Origin: Limnohabitans sp. DM1
Lineage (GTDB): Bacteria; Pseudomonadota; Gammaproteobacteria; Burkholderiales; Burkholderiaceae_C
NCBI RefSeq assembly: GCF_001269385.1
Contig: NZ_CXOO01000021.1
Coordinates: 1-48,838 of the forward strand
Reading direction: 5' to 3'
Length of the DNA: 48,838 nt
In this document: positions 20,077 through 28,139 of the stretch, one piece after another
How the letters are laid out: each line of letters begins with the position of its first letter
Numbering within the stretch: the stretch's first letter is position 1
Position numbers and translations under genes: made by a program
The notes under the pieces: generated by a model
Databases searched by the model: none
What the model was told of the DNA's origin: nothing
What the model saw: the letters and a program-made list of their open reading frames with translations, nothing else

Positions 20077-21174
20077 TCAGTCGCGAAAGAGGCTGCGTTC
20101 GACAAACAGCGGGGTAAAACTGTCTTGACGCGGGGGCTCGGCGTGGTAACGCTCGATGCGCTCGACCTCGTTTTTGGAGCCGAACACCAGGCCAATGCGC
20201 TGGTGCAAGCTGCTGGGTTGCACGCCCAGCATGGGAACCTGACCCGTGCTGGCACGGCCACCGGCTTGCTCCATGATGAAGCCCACCGGGTTGGCCTCAT
20301 ACAGCAGGCGAAGGCGACCCGGCTTGCTGGGGTCTTTGGTGTCTCGGGGGTACATGAACACGCCGCCACGCATCAAAATGCGGTGGGCTTCCGCCACCAT
20401 GGAGGCGATCCAGCGCATGTTGAAGTCCTTGCCACGCGGGCCGGTTTTGCCGGCCAGGCACTCGTCCACATAGCGCTTGACCGGGGCTTCCCAAAAGCGG
20501 CTGTTGGAGGCGTTGATGGCGAACTCCTGGGTGTCTTCGGGCACGCGCAACTCGGGGTGGGTCAGCATGAACTCACCCATCACCGGGTCGAGTGTGAAAC
20601 CGGCCACACCATTGCCCACGCTGAGCACCAGCATGGTGGTGGGGCCGTACAGCGCGTATCCTGCGGCCACTTGGGCGGCGCCCGGCTGGAAGAAATCGGC
20701 CTCGGTCAAAGGCCCACCTTCTGCGGTGGCGTCAGGCGCACGCAGCACACTGAAAATGCTGCCCACCGACACGTTCACGTCAATGTTGCTGGAGCCATCC
20801 AGCGGGTCAAACACCAGCAGGTATTTTCCACGGGGGTGTTGCGGTGGAATGTCGTAGGGCAAGTCCATCTCTTCAGACGCCATGCCCGCCAAATGACCAC
20901 CCCACTCGTTCATGCGGATGAACAACTCGTTGCTCACCACGTCCAGCTTTTTCTGGGTCTCACCTTGCACGTTGATGCTGCCACCTGCATCGGCCGCGTG
21001 GTTACCGTACATGTCTGCCAAAGCGCCATAGGCGACCGATTTGGCGATGGCTTTGCAGGCCATGGCCACATCCAAAATCAAAGCATTGAAGTCACCACTG
21101 GCATCGGGAAAACGGCGACGCTCTTCGATCAGGTACTGCGTCAAGGTGGGCGTGGTGCGGGGGCTCAAGGACAT
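20077..21174 (-). CDS. cbbF: Class I fructose-1,6-bisphosphatase
   Basis: 365 residues. The metal-binding segment [18 protein letters not shown] and MASEEMD, plus the C-terminal sugar-phosphate segment with [11 protein letters not shown], identify a class I FBPase. In cbb operons this enzyme commonly acts on sedoheptulose bisphosphate as well. It lies 58 bp after rpe. Confidence 0.95.
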   Translation of the reverse strand: MSLSPRTTPTLTQYLIEERRRFPDASGDFNALILDVAMACKAIAKSVAYGALADMYGNHAADAGGSINVQGETQKKLDVVSNELFIRMNEWGGHLAGMASEEMDLPYDIPPQHPRGKYLLVFDPLDGSSNIDVNVSVGSIFSVLRAPDATAEGGPLTEADFFQPGAAQVAAGYALYGPTTMLVLSVGNGVAGFTLDPVMGEFMLTHPELRVPEDTQEFAINASNSRFWEAPVKRYVDECLAGKTGPRGKDFNMRWIASMVAEAHRILMRGGVFMYPRDTKDPSKPGRLRLLYEANPVGFIMEQAGGRASTGQVPMLGVQPSSLHQRIGLVFGSKNEVERIERYHAEPPRQDSFTPLFVERSLFRD

Positions 21175-21232
21175 GGGGCAAACACTCTCTGAAGTTTTAA
21201 AAATTCGGGAATTCGGTAGTTCTTAATTTGGC

Positions 21233-21919
21233 TCAAGCCACAGCGGCTTGCTTGAGGGCTTGCATCACCCCCCGGTAGCCCCCATCGGCATCAGGCGCAC
21301 CGAACACGGCGCTGCCTGCTACGCAGGTGTCGGAACCGGCCGCCACGATCTGCGCGATGTTGTCGGTCTTCACGCCGCCGTCCACCTCCAGCACGATGGG
21401 CTGGCCACCCCGGGCCACATGGGTGTTGATGCGCTGGCGGGCCGCTTGCAACTTGGGCAAGGTCGATGGGATGAATTTCTGGCCGCCAAAACCGGGGTTG
21501 ACGCTCATGAGCAAGACCACGTCCAGGCGGTCCATCACATGGTCCATCCACTCCAGTGGGGTGGCTGGGTTGAACACCAGGCCCGCTTTGCAACCGTGGT
21601 CGCGGATCATTTGCAAAGTGCGGTCCACATGGCGGCTGGCTTCGGGGTGAAAGGTGATGATGTTGGCCCCAGCTTTGGCGAACAAAGGCACCAGCGCATC
21701 GACCGGCTCGACCATCAAATGCACATCGATCGGGATCTGGACATGCGGGCGGATCGCCTCACACACCAGCGGGCCAATGGTCAGGTTGGGCACGTAATGG
21801 TTGTCCATCACGTCAAAGTGCACCCAGTCCGCGCCTGCGGCTTCGATGGCGCGGACCTCTTCGCCCAAACGGGCAAAGTCGGCGGACAAGATGGAGGGGG
21901 CAATGCGGACGGTGCTCAT
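21233..21919 (-). CDS. rpe: Ribulose-phosphate 3-epimerase
   Basis: 228 residues from ATG 21919, which overlaps the cbbY stop as ATGA. The TIM-barrel signatures [28 protein letters not shown] and [14 protein letters not shown] are all present. It interconverts ribulose-5- and xylulose-5-phosphate. The ten in-frame codons before this start lie in the cbbY gene and are not used. Confidence 0.95.
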   Translation of the reverse strand: MSTVRIAPSILSADFARLGEEVRAIEAAGADWVHFDVMDNHYVPNLTIGPLVCEAIRPHVQIPIDVHLMVEPVDALVPLFAKAGANIITFHPEASRHVDRTLQMIRDHGCKAGLVFNPATPLEWMDHVMDRLDVVLLMSVNPGFGGQKFIPSTLPKLQAARQRINTHVARGGQPIVLEVDGGVKTDNIAQIVAAGSDTCVAGSAVFGAPDADGGYRGVMQALKQAAVA

Positions 21920-22641
21920 GCGGTGGCCTTGAAAGCGGTGTGGTGCCATTCACGCAACTGCGCCAGCCCCACGCCCTGCAGGCTGGGGACAATGCGCAAT
22001 GCGCCTTTGAAATCGTGCTCGGCCGTGAAATCGTTGGGCGTGATGACCGTGGGCAGACCTGCTGCCATGGCGGCGCGCAGGCCGTTCTCGGAATCCTCAA
22101 ACGCCAAGCAACGCTCGGGTGCCAAACCCAAGCGCGAGAGGGTTTGCTGGTAGACCATCGGGTCAGGTTTTTTCCGCGGCGCGGTCGAGGCATCTTCGAT
22201 CACCGCAAAGTGCAGCTGCCAGTCCGGCCCGATGGCCTGGCGCAACAGGGCCGCAATGTTGACAGGCGAGGTGGTGGTGGCGATGGCCAACTTGAGCCCG
22301 GCTGCACTGGCAGCCGACAGCAGCGCCAGCACCCCCGGGCGCATCTGTACCGCTCCGTCTTGCACGGCTTGCTCGTAAGCGGCGGTCTTGATCTCGTGCA
22401 GATGGTCAATGGTCTCCTGCATGCCAGCGCCCGTGATGTCCTTGGGTTGGGTCTCCAGCGTTTGCCAATACGCCTTGATGCGCTCTTTGCCGCCCGACAC
22501 CGCCAACAAGCGGGTGTACAGCGGTACATCCCAACGCCAGTCCAGCCCCATCTCGGCAAAGGCGTGGTTGAACGCCGCCAAATGGGCCATTTCGGTGTCG
22601 GCCAAGGTGCCGTCAACGTCAAAAATCAGTGCTTGCAGCAT
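21916..22641 (-). CDS. cbbY: CbbY: HAD-family xylulose-1,5-bisphosphate phosphatase
   Basis: 241 residues with [16 protein letters not shown] (nucleophile DxDGT), the CbbY-type segment [11 protein letters not shown], the TTTSP motif and the Lys in RKKPDPMVY. CbbY removes xylulose-1,5-bisphosphate, an inhibitor that RubisCO makes by mistake. It is the first gene of the operon, with a 181-bp upstream region that carries the same promoter module as cbbM. Confidence 0.9.
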   Translation of the reverse strand: MLQALIFDVDGTLADTEMAHLAAFNHAFAEMGLDWRWDVPLYTRLLAVSGGKERIKAYWQTLETQPKDITGAGMQETIDHLHEIKTAAYEQAVQDGAVQMRPGVLALLSAASAAGLKLAIATTTSPVNIAALLRQAIGPDWQLHFAVIEDASTAPRKKPDPMVYQQTLSRLGLAPERCLAFEDSENGLRAAMAAGLPTVITPNDFTAEHDFKGALRIVPSLQGVGLAQLREWHHTAFKATA

Positions 22642-22665
22642 GGGATGGAACCCTTCGTGAGGAAG

Positions 22666-22742
22666 AAGGGCTCCACTTTAAGAAGGTCTGAGGCTCAGGA
22701 CAATTCAATATTGGCGATAAGTTAATTAATAAAATGCTTAAC
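22666..22742 (-). promoter_or_regulatory. Promoter of the cbbY operon with probable CbbR region
   Basis: On the minus strand AATATTGAATT (from 22712), 20 bases, then TTAAAGT (to 22675): the same two blocks and spacing occur before cbbM. TTGAAT can serve as -35. Upstream is an inverted repeat GTTAA (22721-22725) and TTAAC (22738-22742) that could be a LysR-type site. CbbR is the expected regulator, encoded at 32799. Confidence 0.6.
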
Positions 22743-22822
22743 TACACTCGCCATTCGAGCACCGATCCCTCAATTTTGAGCCGACTTGACGGTTGCTGAG
22801 CGCTGCCGCAGTGGGCTGGCGC

Positions 22823-24601
22823 TCAAGCGCTGAAGACTTCCGACGTCAAGGCCTGTACCGCCTGGTGGTGCGTCAGGAACACTTGGCCACTCAGTTGTGC
22901 CAACAAATGGCTGCGCTGCAAACGGTCGTGCACGGGGCCCTTGACCTCGGACAGGTGCAACTGCACACCTGAAGCCTGCAAACGGGCGTTGATGGTTTCC
23001 AGGCTTTCGAGTGCGCTGGCGTCAATGTCGTTGACCGCCGAGCATTGCAGCACCACATGCCGCACACCTGGCCGAACAGCCACTTGGGCCGCGATGGTGT
23101 CTTCGAGGAAACGGGCGTTGGCAAAGTACAGGCTTTCGTCCACGCGCAGGCCCAAAATGCCCGGCTGCTCCAGCACGGCGTGACGCAGCACATTGCGGTA
23201 ATGCTCGGTGCCAGGCACCTGCCCCACCACCGCGATGTGCGGGCGGCTGGTGCGGTACAGCAGCAACAGCACCGAGGCGCTCACGCCCGCGATCAACCCG
23301 GCCTCCACACCCACCGCCAAGGTCAGGCCAAAGGTCAGGAGCAAGGCAATGAAATCGGCCTTGGCGTAATGCCAGGTGCGGGCAAACACCCCGACATCGA
23401 CCAAGGTGAGCACGGCCACCATGATGGTGGCGGCCAAAGTGGCTTGGGGCAAATGAAAGAGCCAAGGCGTCAAGAACAAAGCCGCCAGCGCCAGCCCGAC
23501 AGCGGTGTAAATGCCTGCGGCAGGCGTGCGTGCACCCGCATCAAAATTGACCACCGAACGCGAAAACCCGCCCGTGACCGGAAAGCCGCCGGAGAGTCCC
23601 GCGCCCAAATTGCTCAGGCCCAATGCTCGCAGCTCGGCATCGGGGTCGATGCGTTCGCGCCGCTTGGCCGCCAAGGACTGGCCCACCGACACCGACTCCA
23701 CAAAGCCCACCAAGGAAATCAACAAAGCAGGCACCCACAAAGCCTGGGCCAACGCCCATGGGGCGGCCCACCCACCTGTCGCCGAAGCACCTGATGACAC
23801 GCCCGGCAGCGTGAGCGGCGGCAAGCCTTGCGGCACCGTGCCCACCACCCGCACACCCTGCTCAGCCAACTGCCATGCGGCCGACAAGGCAATGCTCATG
23901 AGCAGCACCGCCACCGGGGCCGCCTTGGCCGCCAAATCGGCCGCGCCCGCAGACACCCCCAAGCGCTTGAGCCCGGGCTTGAGCTGACGGCGCACCAGCA
24001 GCAGCAAAGCCAAAGCGCCCAGACCCATCGCAGTGGTGGGCACATGCAGGCTGGACAAGTTGTGCCACAGCTGCGGCAGCAGTTGCAAGAGGTTCTCGCC
24101 ATGCAGCGGCACACCCAACAAATGTTTGAGCTGGCTGGCCGCGATCAGCAAACCCGACGCCGAGACAAAACCCGAGATGACCGGGTGGCTCAAAAAGTTG
24201 GCCAAAAATCCCAACCGAGCCGCGCCCATCACCAGCATGATGGCCCCGCTGAGCAGGGCCAGCATCAAAGCCGCCTCGGTGTACGCCACGCTGCCTTGCG
24301 CCGCCACCGCGCCCACACTGGCCGCCGTCATGAGCGAGGTCACCGCCGCAGGCCCCACGGCCAAAGTGCCGCTGCTGCCCATCAAGGCATAAAGCACCAA
24401 AGGGGCCATGCTGGCGTACAAACCTGCCTGTGCAGGCAAGCCCGCCAACAGCGCATAGGCCAGGCTTTGCGGGATCAGCATCAGCGTCACCACCAAAGCG
24501 GCCACGCCATCGGCGGTGAGCAGCGAGCGGTTGTAACGCCGCCCCCAACTCAGAATGGGGAACCAGCGCTGCAGTGCGGTGGGTGTGGACACGGCGTTCA
24601 T
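22823..24601 (-). CDS. SulP-family anion transporter with STAS domain
   Basis: 592 residues: an N-terminal sulfate-permease-like membrane domain of many helices (about 25-430; motif LMLIPQSLAYALLAGLPAQ) and a C-terminal STAS domain (about 455-585; LGLRVDESLYFANARFLED and CSAVNDIDASALESLETI). SulP proteins carry sulfate, bicarbonate or other anions. In this place between two CO2-fixation operons and after a sulfur-oxidation enzyme, both sulfate and bicarbonate are reasonable. It starts 3 bp after the DUF3817 gene, so it is in one operon with it. Confidence 0.88.
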   Translation of the reverse strand: MNAVSTPTALQRWFPILSWGRRYNRSLLTADGVAALVVTLMLIPQSLAYALLAGLPAQAGLYASMAPLVLYALMGSSGTLAVGPAAVTSLMTAASVGAVAAQGSVAYTEAALMLALLSGAIMLVMGAARLGFLANFLSHPVISGFVSASGLLIAASQLKHLLGVPLHGENLLQLLPQLWHNLSSLHVPTTAMGLGALALLLLVRRQLKPGLKRLGVSAGAADLAAKAAPVAVLLMSIALSAAWQLAEQGVRVVGTVPQGLPPLTLPGVSSGASATGGWAAPWALAQALWVPALLISLVGFVESVSVGQSLAAKRRERIDPDAELRALGLSNLGAGLSGGFPVTGGFSRSVVNFDAGARTPAAGIYTAVGLALAALFLTPWLFHLPQATLAATIMVAVLTLVDVGVFARTWHYAKADFIALLLTFGLTLAVGVEAGLIAGVSASVLLLLYRTSRPHIAVVGQVPGTEHYRNVLRHAVLEQPGILGLRVDESLYFANARFLEDTIAAQVAVRPGVRHVVLQCSAVNDIDASALESLETINARLQASGVQLHLSEVKGPVHDRLQRSHLLAQLSGQVFLTHHQAVQALTSEVFSA

Positions 24602-24604
24602 GTT

Positions 24605-24892
24605 TCAAGCCTTTGAACGAAACAAGGGGCCCACAAAAAAGGCACCAAAGGGCACAAAGGCTGCGATCGTCAGCAAGGGCACGGCATGCGCACGCAAATG
24701 CCCTTTCCAGGCATAAAACAAGACCATCAGCACATAGGCCACAAAGGCCGCGCCGTGGATCGGGCCCATGAGGCTCACCGCCTCGGGCATGTCGGCCAAA
24801 CGCTTGAGCGGTACGGCCACCAGCATCAAGAGCAGCAAAGTGGCCCCTTCGGCCCAGGAAGCCACGCGCAAAGGACGCAAGACCGCTTTCAC
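24605..24892 (-). CDS. DUF3817 small membrane protein
   Basis: 95 residues with three hydrophobic segments. The pattern SWAEGATLLLLMLVAVPLKR, then PIHGAAFVAYVLM, matches DUF3817. The ATG overlaps the stop of the metallo-hydrolase by four bases and the SulP gene follows after 3 bp, so the three are translated together. No molecular function is known; it may support the transporter. Confidence 0.75.
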   Translation of the reverse strand: MKAVLRPLRVASWAEGATLLLLMLVAVPLKRLADMPEAVSLMGPIHGAAFVAYVLMVLFYAWKGHLRAHAVPLLTIAAFVPFGAFFVGPLFRSKA

Positions 24893-25782
24893 AGCGCGTC
24901 CACTGGAATCTTCAGGTAACGCTGGCCGTTGTCTTCGGGCGGCGGCATTTGACCGGCACGCATGTTCACCTGCACCGAAGGCAAGATCAGCACGGGCATG
25001 GACAAAGTGGCGTCGCGCTTTTCACGCATGGCCACAAACTCGGCCTCACTCACGCCTTGGTGCACATGCACATTGGCCTTTTTTTGCTCAGCCACGGTGG
25101 TCACGCACTGGGGCTGGCGGGTCTCGGGCGGGTAGTCATGGCACATGAACAGCTCGGTGTTGTCCGGCAAGCTGAGCACTTTCTGGATCGACTGGAACAA
25201 CACGCTGGCACTGCCCCCAGGAAAGTCGCAGCGCGCCGTACCGTAGTCGGGCATGAACAAGGTGTCGCCCACAAAGGCCACCTGCCGCGCAGGATCGACG
25301 CTGGCATCTGTGACCACATAGGTCATGCACGCCGGGGTGTGGCCGGGAGTGTGCAGGGCTTGGGCCTTCAAAGCACCAATCTGGAAGGTCTCGCCATCGC
25401 CAAGCAAACGGTCGAACTGGCTGCCATCGCGGGCAAATTCGGTGCCTGCGTTGAACAGCTTGCCAAAGACGTTTTGCACCGTGGTGATGTGCGAACCAAT
25501 GGCCAATTGGCCGCCCAACTGCTTTTGCAAATAGGGCGCGGCCGACAAATGGTCAGCGTGCACATGCGTCTCCAAAATCCACTGCACACGCAGGTCCAGC
25601 GCCTTCACACGCGCCACCAACTGGTCGGCGCTGGCGGTGTGGGTGCGGCCCGACTTGGGGTCGTAGTCCAGCACGCTGTCGATCAAGGCGCACTGCCGGG
25701 TGCTCAGGTCGGCCAGGATGTGGCTGAAGGTGAACGTGGCCGGATCAAAAAACGATTCAATGTGCATGTGGGCTGAACTCAT
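24889..25782 (-). CDS. Metallo-beta-lactamase fold hydrolase, persulfide-dioxygenase-like
   Basis: 297 residues from ATG 25782 (AAGGAAG upstream). The metal motif is H73-V-H75-A-D77-H78, followed by LHTPGHTPACMTYVV and FVGDTLFMPDYGTARCDFPGG. This set is typical of the ETHE1/Blh branch, which oxidises glutathione persulfide to sulfite with an Fe(II) centre. Substrate is inferred from family and from the rhodanese, peroxiredoxin and SulP neighbours; glyoxalase-II-like activity is the main alternative. Confidence 0.8.
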   Translation of the reverse strand: MSSAHMHIESFFDPATFTFSHILADLSTRQCALIDSVLDYDPKSGRTHTASADQLVARVKALDLRVQWILETHVHADHLSAAPYLQKQLGGQLAIGSHITTVQNVFGKLFNAGTEFARDGSQFDRLLGDGETFQIGALKAQALHTPGHTPACMTYVVTDASVDPARQVAFVGDTLFMPDYGTARCDFPGGSASVLFQSIQKVLSLPDNTELFMCHDYPPETRQPQCVTTVAEQKKANVHVHQGVSEAEFVAMREKRDATLSMPVLILPSVQVNMRAGQMPPPEDNGQRYLKIPVDAL

Positions 25783-25822
25783 GGTGACTTCCTTGGCAGT
25801 GGAACAACAAAGGTCCTTGGCA

Positions 25823-25847
25823 CCCCTTGCCGCTGTGCGGCAAGGGG
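25823..25847. other. Strong intergenic hairpin between peroxiredoxin and metallo-hydrolase genes
   Basis: Perfect 11-bp inverted repeat: CCCCTTGCCGC (25823-25833) and GCGGCAAGGGG (25837-25847) with a TGT loop. No T run follows in either direction, so it is not a clear terminator. It may be an mRNA-stabilising or partial attenuation structure between the two leftward genes. Confidence 0.5.
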
Positions 25848-25860
25848 GCAAGCCTTCAAC

Positions 25861-26487
25861 TTAGAGGGACTTGGTCGAAAAATACCAGTCCTTCATGGCA
25901 TAACCCTCGCCTTTGCGCTTGGCAATGGCTTCGGGGGTTTTGGGTGGTGGCACGATCACGTCGCAACCGGGCGTCCAGCCCTCGGGGGTGGCGATCTTGT
26001 GGGCATCGCTGGTCTGCATGGCTTGCAACAAACGCACAAACTCTTCGATCGAACGGCCGTTGCTCATGGGGTAGTACACCATGGCGCGCAGCTTGCCTTC
26101 GGGATCAATGAAGAAGGTGGCACGCACGGCCTGGGTGTCGGCAGCGCCGGGGTGGATCATGCCGTAGGCTTGGGCCACTTCCATCTTGATGTCGTCGATG
26201 ATGGGGAAGGGAATCTCCACACCAAAGTTGTTCTGAATGCTTTGCATCCAGGCCAAGTGCGAGTAGATGCTGTCGATCGACAAGCCGAGCAATTCGCAGT
26301 TCATGCTCTTGAACAACTCGGCACGCTTGGCAAAACCGATGAATTCGGTGGTGCACACAGGCGTGAAGTCGGCAGGGTGCGAGAACAAGATGAGCCACTT
26401 GCCTTTGTAATCGGCGAGGCTTCGGGGGCCGTGGGTGGTGTTGGCGCTGAAGGCGGGAGCGGCTTCGTTGATGAGGGGCATGGACAT
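25861..26487 (-). CDS. Peroxiredoxin, Prx6/AhpC-like
   Basis: 208 residues. The peroxidatic cysteine is C45 in HPADFTPVCTTEF. A later Cys, C175, is in WTPGCDVIVPPP, the C-terminal arm typical of the Prx6-type bacterial and archaeal enzymes. It reduces peroxides, and can also meet sulfane sulfur species. The upstream region has a CsoR/CstR-like palindrome, suggesting sulfur- or metal-responsive control. Confidence 0.9.
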   Translation of the reverse strand: MSMPLINEAAPAFSANTTHGPRSLADYKGKWLILFSHPADFTPVCTTEFIGFAKRAELFKSMNCELLGLSIDSIYSHLAWMQSIQNNFGVEIPFPIIDDIKMEVAQAYGMIHPGAADTQAVRATFFIDPEGKLRAMVYYPMSNGRSIEEFVRLLQAMQTSDAHKIATPEGWTPGCDVIVPPPKTPEAIAKRKGEGYAMKDWYFSTKSL

Positions 26488-26558
26488 GGTGTGTTTCCTT
26501 GAGTTGACTATCGGTTTTCAAAATCGAGAGATTTATTCAATCGACGGGGTCAACTGTA

Positions 26559-26583
26559 CATACCCCTGAAGGTATTGGGTATG
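26559..26583. promoter_or_regulatory. CsoR/CstR-like operator before the peroxiredoxin gene
   Basis: ATACC-CCTGAA-GGTAT at 26560-26575 is an inverted repeat like the operators bound by CsoR-family repressors (the general type is ATACC...GGTAT with a C/G-rich core). It overlaps a second symmetry, CATACCC (26559-26565) with GGGTATG (26577-26583). It is 72 bp before the peroxiredoxin ATG. No CsoR-family gene is in the window. Confidence 0.5.
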
Positions 26584-26692
26584 AGTTATCGCAATGAATG
26601 GCATAGTGACAATTGCGGCCGTGAAATCGACAAAATTGATCCATCGCAAGCCCTCAAGGTCTTGGCCATGCATGGCTCCAAAACCACAAGCC

Positions 26693-27157
26693 TCAATGCT
26701 TGGCAGGCCCTGCGGCTTTGGCCGCCGCGTCAAAACCGCCTTTGGCCTGCCACTCTGACATGCCGCCTTGCAAGATGCGCACGTTCTCCCAGCCTGCGAC
26801 GCGCAGCGCAAAACCGGCTTGGGCCGACAGCGACCCGGTGTTGCAATAAATCAGCACGGGCTTGTTTTTGGGGATGGTGTTGCGCTTGGCCAGCACCTGA
26901 CGCCAGTCCATGTTGACCGCGCCAGGAATGTGCCCCTTGGCAAATTGCGCCGGGTCACGCGCATCGATCACCACCATCTTGGGCCACTCGTCTTTGGGAA
27001 TTTGCTCGGCAAAAATCACACCGCCGCCGTAGTCCACAAACTCCAGATACGCCTCCATCTCGTCGGTGGCAATGGCTTTGTTGTCGGCGTGCGCCGCTGG
27101 GGCCAACAGCAAGCTGCCAGCGGTGGCGGCGACAAGGGCGAGGGTACGCAAGCGCAT
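26693..27157 (-). CDS. Exported rhodanese-like sulfurtransferase
   Basis: 154 residues from ATG 27157, chosen for GGAG seven bases upstream. A signal peptide covers about 1-24 (ends APAAHA). The rhodanese domain has VVIDARDPAQFAKGHIPGAV and the active loop C105-N-T-G-S-L. It should act in the periplasm. Its promoter holds the 22-bp motif shared with the rhodanese lipoprotein gene. It is divergent from the TonB-like gene and leftward like the peroxiredoxin gene, with 205 bp between. Confidence 0.88.
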   Translation of the reverse strand: MRLRTLALVAATAGSLLLAPAAHADNKAIATDEMEAYLEFVDYGGGVIFAEQIPKDEWPKMVVIDARDPAQFAKGHIPGAVNMDWRQVLAKRNTIPKNKPVLIYCNTGSLSAQAGFALRVAGWENVRILQGGMSEWQAKGGFDAAAKAAGPAKH

Positions 27158-27179
27158 GGGTGTCTCCACTTCGTCAGGT

Positions 27180-27201
27180 AATATCAGTCAAAACGAATAT
27201 T
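27180..27201. promoter_or_regulatory. Motif A, copy 2: candidate operator of the exported rhodanese gene
   Basis: AATATCAGTC, 7 bases, then ATATT, 23 bp before the rhodanese ATG and 45 bp before the divergent TonB-like ATG. Same 15 fixed bases and spacing as the site at 9037-9058; the middle 7 bases differ. Confidence 0.5.
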
Positions 27202-27245
27202 GTCGCTGAACGGCAGCAAGAACTCCAACAAACGCCTCGGCGCAC

Positions 27246-28106
27246 ATGTCCAGAGACAAAAATTTCACAGCGCTTTTCCTCACGCTGGCTTTGCACGCAG
27301 CCGTGTGGCTGCTGGCCAGTGGCTACCCGTTCCAACACGTCATCCCACCGCAAGCGCCCAAAACAGCCGAAAAAATCGTCTTTCTGGAACTGATCCCGCC
27401 GCCGCGCCAGCCGCAGCCTGAACCGCCATCAGCGCCCCCCACAACGCTCATCACTGCACCCACCACGCCACCCCCGCCCGACACAGCCTTGGCTGCTCCG
27501 GCCCCAGCGCCCTCACCCGATCGCCCCCGCGCCAGCATGGCCGCGCCCCCGCCACCCACCGCCGAAGAATGGGCTTTTGCCGCGAACTACACCAACAAAA
27601 ACAGCAAAGGCTACCGCTACAGCTGGGGCCAGCAAGTGCGCAGCATGATGGGCACCGCCGTCGAAGGCCCCGACCAGGGCGTGGTGCGCTTTCGCATCGA
27701 GATCGCCCCGGATGGCCGCTTGACGCAGCTGCAAACGCTGTGGACCACATCGGCCAAGGCCGAACAGCTCGCCCGCCAAGCCATTCAAAACATGCCACCG
27801 CTGCCGCCCACCCCCACTGGCCAACCGCTGATTTTTGACAGGACGATTTCGTTTTCACCTTTTGCCACCGACGGGCCGCCCATTTACAGGGACGACTGCA
27901 AGCCCGAGCCGCCCGTGTTCCGCAACCCTTTTGCTTGGGACGGTAAATCGCCCCAAGTGGTGGCTGCGCCCACACCGACCGCCCCACTGGACCCGCAAGC
28001 GCTGGCCGACTGCCTGCGCCAGCTGCCTAGGGACAGCGTCGAAGCCGAAAGCGCCAGCGACCAGCGCCTGATGGACCAATGGGGATCGAGCAAAACTGGG
28101 CGTTGA
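27246..28106 (+). CDS. TonB-like periplasmic protein with proline-rich linker
   Basis: 286 residues. One N-terminal membrane helix (about 7-25), a Pro/Ala/Thr-rich stretch (about 45-105), then a folded domain with GVVRFRIEIAPDGRLTQLQTLWTTS and AIQNMPPLPP, which resembles the TonB C-terminal domain. TonB proteins pass energy to outer-membrane receptors, but no ExbBD genes or receptor are nearby, and the tail of about 90 residues after the domain is unusual. It may be an envelope protein of other function. Convergent with cbbO. Confidence 0.65.
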   Translation: MSRDKNFTALFLTLALHAAVWLLASGYPFQHVIPPQAPKTAEKIVFLELIPPPRQPQPEPPSAPPTTLITAPTTPPPPDTALAAPAPAPSPDRPRASMAAPPPPTAEEWAFAANYTNKNSKGYRYSWGQQVRSMMGTAVEGPDQGVVRFRIEIAPDGRLTQLQTLWTTSAKAEQLARQAIQNMPPLPPTPTGQPLIFDRTISFSPFATDGPPIYRDDCKPEPPVFRNPFAWDGKSPQVVAAPTPTAPLDPQALADCLRQLPRDSVEAESASDQRLMDQWGSSKTGR

Positions 28107-28139
28107 ACGCCTCACGGGGCTTGAGCGCTGGCAAGCGGG

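Noticed and set aside
22776..22787. CTCAATTTTGAG palindrome upstream of the cbbY operon as an FNR box
   Set aside because: The arms have the wrong orientation and spacing for FNR (TTGAT-N4-ATCAA); too short to claim another operator.
27246..28106. Assigning the protein as a true TonB
   Set aside because: ExbB, ExbD and a receptor are missing nearby and the C-terminus is extended, so only TonB-like is supported.
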